64,000 nucleotides of DNA from assembly GCA_964020975.1 (NCBI GenBank), contig OZ026630.1, positions 63,583,013 to 63,647,012 of the forward strand, given 5' to 3'. Numbering within the stretch: the stretch's first letter is position 1; each line of letters begins with the position of its first letter. This document shows, one piece after another, positions 60,370 through 64,000 of this stretch. Source of the DNA: Hermodice carunculata. Its lineage: Eukaryota; Annelida; Polychaeta; Eunicida; Amphinomidae. The position numbers were made by a program, and so were the translations under genes. The notes under the pieces were generated by a model. It had not been told where the DNA came from. It saw only the letters and a program-made list of their open reading frames with translations, and made no database searches.

Positions 60370-61600
60370 CATACGAGGGCTAGCTGAAAAGTTCTAAGCC
60401 AAAGTGGGATATCTCAATCGATTGAAACAAACTTTTGCCACGAGCAAGTACAATCATTTAATGAATCATAGACATAAAAACTGCAACTGGAGTGTGATAA
60501 GTGTCTTTGTACCAGACCATCTTGTGAACCTACCCACCAGAAACTGACAAAACCAGCTATAGCGCAGTCATCAAGTACCTGCAGCTGAAAGGGCTAACTC
60601 CAACACTGATACATATCAACATGGTCACCACTTTAGGGGGTGATGCTCCTTCCTTTTCCACTGTTAGGAAGTAGGCTGCGGAATTCAAGCATGGCAGAGA
60701 GAGCCATGACGATGAGGCCTGTCCAGGAAGGCCTTCAACAGCAACCATTCCCCAAAACATTACCGGGGTGCATGACATGGTGATGGCTGATCGACAATCG
60801 ACCACTCTACATATTGCCAGTGTTGTGGGAATCTCTGATGAGAGGGTTGAGCACATTATCACCAAGGAGTTGGGAATGACAAAAGTTTCCACAAGATGGG
60901 TGCCAAAGCTCATCGCAGCGGATCAGAAACATGTCAGATTCCTGGCATCCGTTGACAATATATGCCATTTTGAAGCAGATCCATGGATGATACCTGGATT
61001 CATCACTTTGAACCAGAAACCAAAATTCAGTCTAAATAATAGAAGCATCCAGGATTCCCCCCCCCCCCCCCCAAAAAAAAAAGCCAAGTTGGTTCCTTCT
61101 GCTGGAAAAGTCATGGCTTCAGTCTTTTAGGATTCCAAGGGCATTCTGCTGATTGACTATCTTGAAAAAGGCCAAACATCAATGGAAGATATTATGCTGA
61201 CCTACTGAGACATTTGTGTGAAGCTATCAAAGCAAAGCGGCGGGGAGTGCTCACTTAAGGAGTCCTGTTCCACCAAGACAATGTTCCTGTTCACAAATTG
61301 GTGGTTGCCATGTCCGAGATCTATGATTGTGGCTTCGAACTCATTGACCATCCTCATTATTGACCCGATTTAAGCCCCTTCAGACTTCCACCTGTTTCCC
61401 AAAAAGAAAAAGGAACCAGCAGGTTGCCATTTTCCTTGTAATGATGGTGTCATTTTGGCTGTGAATGACTTTTTTTAGGGTGGCTCAAGAAAATTCCTTC
61501 TTGACTGGCATCCAGGCCTTGTCGCATCACTGGCAAAAGTGTGTAAACTTGGAAGGGGAATATGTACAGAGAAATAAATGAAAACCGAAGACTGTGCGGG
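60370..61600 (+). mobile_element. Dead mariner (DD34D) transposon
   Basis: A TA followed by CGAGGGCTAGCTGAAAAGTT marks a mariner-type left end. The + strand reads as mariner transposase from about 60558: YSAVIKYLQLKGLTP, HDMVMADRQS, HIASVVGIS and STRWVPKLIAADQK. An in-frame TAG at 60672-60674 replaces a usual Trp, another at 61128-61130 replaces the Trp before DSKGI, and further stops follow. The three catalytic Asp are at 60978-60980 (in ADPW), 61277-61279 (in HQDNVPVH) and 61383-61385 (in PSDFHLF); the last is one base out of frame. Spacing of the second and third fits DD34D plus one inserted base. A C14 plus A-run insertion lies at about 61059-61081. No right TIR was found. Confidence 0.85.
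61059..61081. repeat. C-run/A-run junction inside the mariner
   Basis: A C14 tract followed by about 9-10 A interrupts the transposase reading. The same C-then-A arrangement occurs at about 9934-9961. Confidence 0.85.
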
Positions 61601-62075
61601 AATGACCCCCAATTTGCACCCCATGTACAATTTTGACACCCAGTTTGATGCACCCAGGTATGAAAATTGACACTTGTATTTTCAGGTCTGACTTATTTGT
61701 AGTCAATTGACTTTTTGCAGTATCTTCACATTGCCGGAAAGGATTTTGTTCAAATTTGATTCATTGTTGCTAGGAATGACATTGTCTGAATTTCACTTCA
61801 GTGCAACATATTCCTGAGTCACTTTGCAACAAAGGTGAATCTGACCTATTTGATGGGTATTATGGGCAACCAATTCACAGATATAGTAGGCAGCGGAGGC
61901 ATCCAAGTGATTGCAATCAACAGCTGCCAGGTTTGAAAGTTATGATGCATTGCACTATGGCTTTGAGGTGTATCAAGTGACCTTCATTTGTACATTCTTT
62001 TCCATTTATGTTAACCCTGTCACCTTGTATTCGTTGTCAGTTTTTGGGACAAAACAGAATATTTGAGATCATGTG

Positions 62076-62221
62076 CAGTGGAATCTTCCAATAAGAGCAC
62101 CCGGAAGACTGATGAAATGTAGTCTTAAGAGTAGGTAAGGACAAACAAAAGGAGATTGTAAAGGCATGGTCTTAATATAGAAAGGTCTTTTTCAGAAGGT
62201 GATCTTAATTAGGAGATTCTG
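62076..62221. mobile_element. Degraded MITE related to 7131 and 23673
   Basis: The left end CAGTGGAATCTTCCAATAAG pairs, with gaps, with the right end, which reads CAGAATCTCCTAATTAAG when reversed. TA follows the right end. It has the size and layout of the other two MITEs but more decay. Confidence 0.55.
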
Positions 62222-62560
62222 TATTGCTTCTGTAGCAACACTTGGCCAGTCAGAAGAGCAAATATTATAAGACGGATGCACCTAAGTGTCTGCAATGTAG
62301 CAGCTGTTTCTCAGGTGGTAAAGTGTGAATGTCCTCTGTGTCCCACAGGAATGGGATGGACAACAAACTCAGTACAGGGCCAAGTGCTGTGTATTGTCAG
62401 CAACTGCGACTGAGTCAAAAGGTCAGTGGAAGTGGGAGTAGCAATGGGAGAACTGCATAACATGGGGACAAGTGCCTGGATTAAATGCTCGTAATTAAAT
62501 TCAACATACTGTATTAGTCTCTCGTTAGCTTAGCTTGCGCTCCAGCTGTTAGCCGGAGGG

Positions 62561-62561
<1 letters not shown>

Positions 62562-62605
<44 letters not shown>
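62562..62605. repeat. (CA)n microsatellite
   Basis: About 22 CA units. Confidence 0.97.
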
Positions 62606-62606
<1 letters not shown>

Positions 62607-62996
62607 TGTTGCAATGCCAGCTTCATTTTAATATTTTTGCTTTCAGTGGGATATTATCAAAAGAAAGGTGTTTTATGATAAAAAAATTTTTAAAGTTTTT
62701 GGTGCCATGAAAGTTCTGTGTAGCACATGCCTGCTCACTTTAATTATGTGTGTATGCACATGGTCATAATAGCTTGTGTAACACAGAATCAGTGACCTGG
62801 AGGAACATTATTGATTATGTCGTACATTTGTAATGGCTTTCCTGGGGTAACTTCGAAGATAAATTACATGCCACATGCTATTACAGTCTTGTGACACTGG
62901 AGAGTTGCATTCTGTTGTAAGTGCTTTGCCATGGTGCTGAGACAAGTTCACATCTCAGTCATGGATAGAAGCAGTCATATTTTTGGATTGTCTACC

Positions 62997-63015
62997 TGTG
63001 TGTGTGTGTGTGTGC

Positions 63016-63046
<31 letters not shown>

Positions 63047-63109
63047 GGTGGGTGGGTGGGTGGGTGGGTGGGTGAGTGTGGGGGCGGGTGTGTGTGTGTG
63101 TGTGTGTGT
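62997..63109. repeat. Compound (TG)n/(GGGT)n microsatellite
   Basis: TG repeats flank an internal GGGT/GGTG tract (about 63037-63074) and return to TG. The GGGT portion is quadruplex-prone. Confidence 0.95.
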
Positions 63110-64000
63110 TGACAATGCACAAACAGCTAAATCCAGCTGTAATTTGGTGCAGGATACCTATAGGGTCAGTGTTATCTTTTCAGTGAGTAAGAAGCAGCAT
63201 ACAGTGTCATTGCAGTGAAACTTTTGCCTGTTTTGTTGGACCAGAATGTGCTATGGGGGCAGGGTCACCAGTACATTTGAATGATTTTTTTTTTTTTTCT
63301 GGTCTTTTTCTCCGTCGGTTTACTCTCCATCACTGGTCTTGCCTGGTATTTTTATCATACATTTGAATGATGTTTTTTCATAGTATCCCAGTTCCCAAAA
63401 TAATATGTGATCTGTTGGCTTTGGCAGTTTGGATCCATATGAAGTATCAAAAAACAGTTTTTGTTGTCATCGTACACCTTCAGGAATAGCACACTGCTGA
63501 TACTTTGATGGACTCTTTTTTAACTAATGGAGAGAAAGACAAAATGAGAATGTTGGCCACCATGGACAGCACACAGCTAGGACAGCATCACACCACTCTG
63601 TCTGTATGGTGGATGATGTCAGACAACAGTTGTGCATGTCATCCAACAGACAACATTGTCCGGGCCCCTGATGGAAGTAGAAAGCAGGAAGACCCAGCAT
63701 GAGTTGTCTGCAGAGATATACTCCCACTGCAAGCAATTGCAAAGCAGTGCATGGACGGAGCAATCAATATTGAGACTGAGATGGGGCCCAGGCTAAACTG
63801 ACAAACGTCTGTACTCAGATCATTCCTTGTGCAGCAGAAGAGGTCTGTTTTCTGCATCTCAGTACATGTATCTGTGAACAGTACTGAGGTAGCCACAGGG
63901 ACAGGCTGTTTATTTTGGATGGCGGTCCCTAAAGCTAGGTGTACATGTGAATTTGATCTTCACATAGTCAAGTGTATGCTGGGTCAACAAGAGAATTCCA

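Noticed and set aside
62931-63218. Cysteine/valine/glycine-rich open frame
   Set aside because: It is the translation of the TG/GGGT microsatellite.

Overview
This is animal genomic DNA: one protein-coding gene in short exons, very long introns, and dense interspersed repeats. It is A+T-rich, with many microsatellites and G-homopolymers. The gene is the catalytic (C) subunit of cAMP-dependent protein kinase (PKA), orthologous to vertebrate PRKACA/PRKACB and on the + strand. Exon boundaries and phases match the vertebrate gene. The species cannot be fixed from sequence alone. An invertebrate, plausibly a lophotrochozoan such as a mollusc or brachiopod, is my best guess, from the repeat style and because alternative kinase-domain cassettes have been described for the Aplysia PKA C subunit (from memory, not checked here).

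Gene layout. The window holds the middle of the kinase domain, residues 36-213 in standard PKA numbering. Exon 3 is at 15499-15627 (glycine loop, Lys72) and exon 4 at 19512-19610 (Glu91). Exon 5 is present twice, 5a at 20746-20828 and 5b at 20863-20945. Exon 6 is present three times, 6a at 29135-29261, 6b at 29535-29661 and 6c at 29788-29914. Exon 7 is at 56772-56867 (DFG and activation loop). Exons 1-2 and 8-10 are not visible and presumably lie outside. Exon 5 copies are 83 nt and exon 6 copies 127 nt; neither is a multiple of three, so only one copy of each gives an open kinase frame. One gene could therefore make 2 x 3 = 6 kinase cores. The exon 5 copies differ by a single residue, Val/Ile at hinge position 123, which contacts ATP adenine. 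The exon 6 copies differ around helix E and after the catalytic loop while keeping YRDLKPEN. I regard this paired cassette system as the most interesting content.

The rest is intron. 1-15498 and 15628-19511 are crowded with repeats (families A, C and D and MITEs). 19611-29134 is mostly plain intron with one MITE. The 26.9-kb intron 29915-56771 carries minisatellites, further A, B and C repeats, and a nest at 35.6-42.7 kb. In that nest an A-type repeat is interrupted by other repeats, a broken DIRS-like fossil and a Penelope-like endonuclease fragment. 56868-64000 holds two small hairpin-headed repeats, a 125-bp duplication, a dead mariner and a MITE.

Several repeat families share a design: a perfect hairpin at the 5' end after a T-run, often a GTCCGTC-type stretch, internally repeated bodies, and a conserved 3' end (CCTCTTG after a hairpin, or another hairpin). 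They look like non-autonomous elements and carry many AGGTCA nuclear-receptor half-sites, including perfect DR1 sites. No RNA genes or CRISPR arrays were seen.
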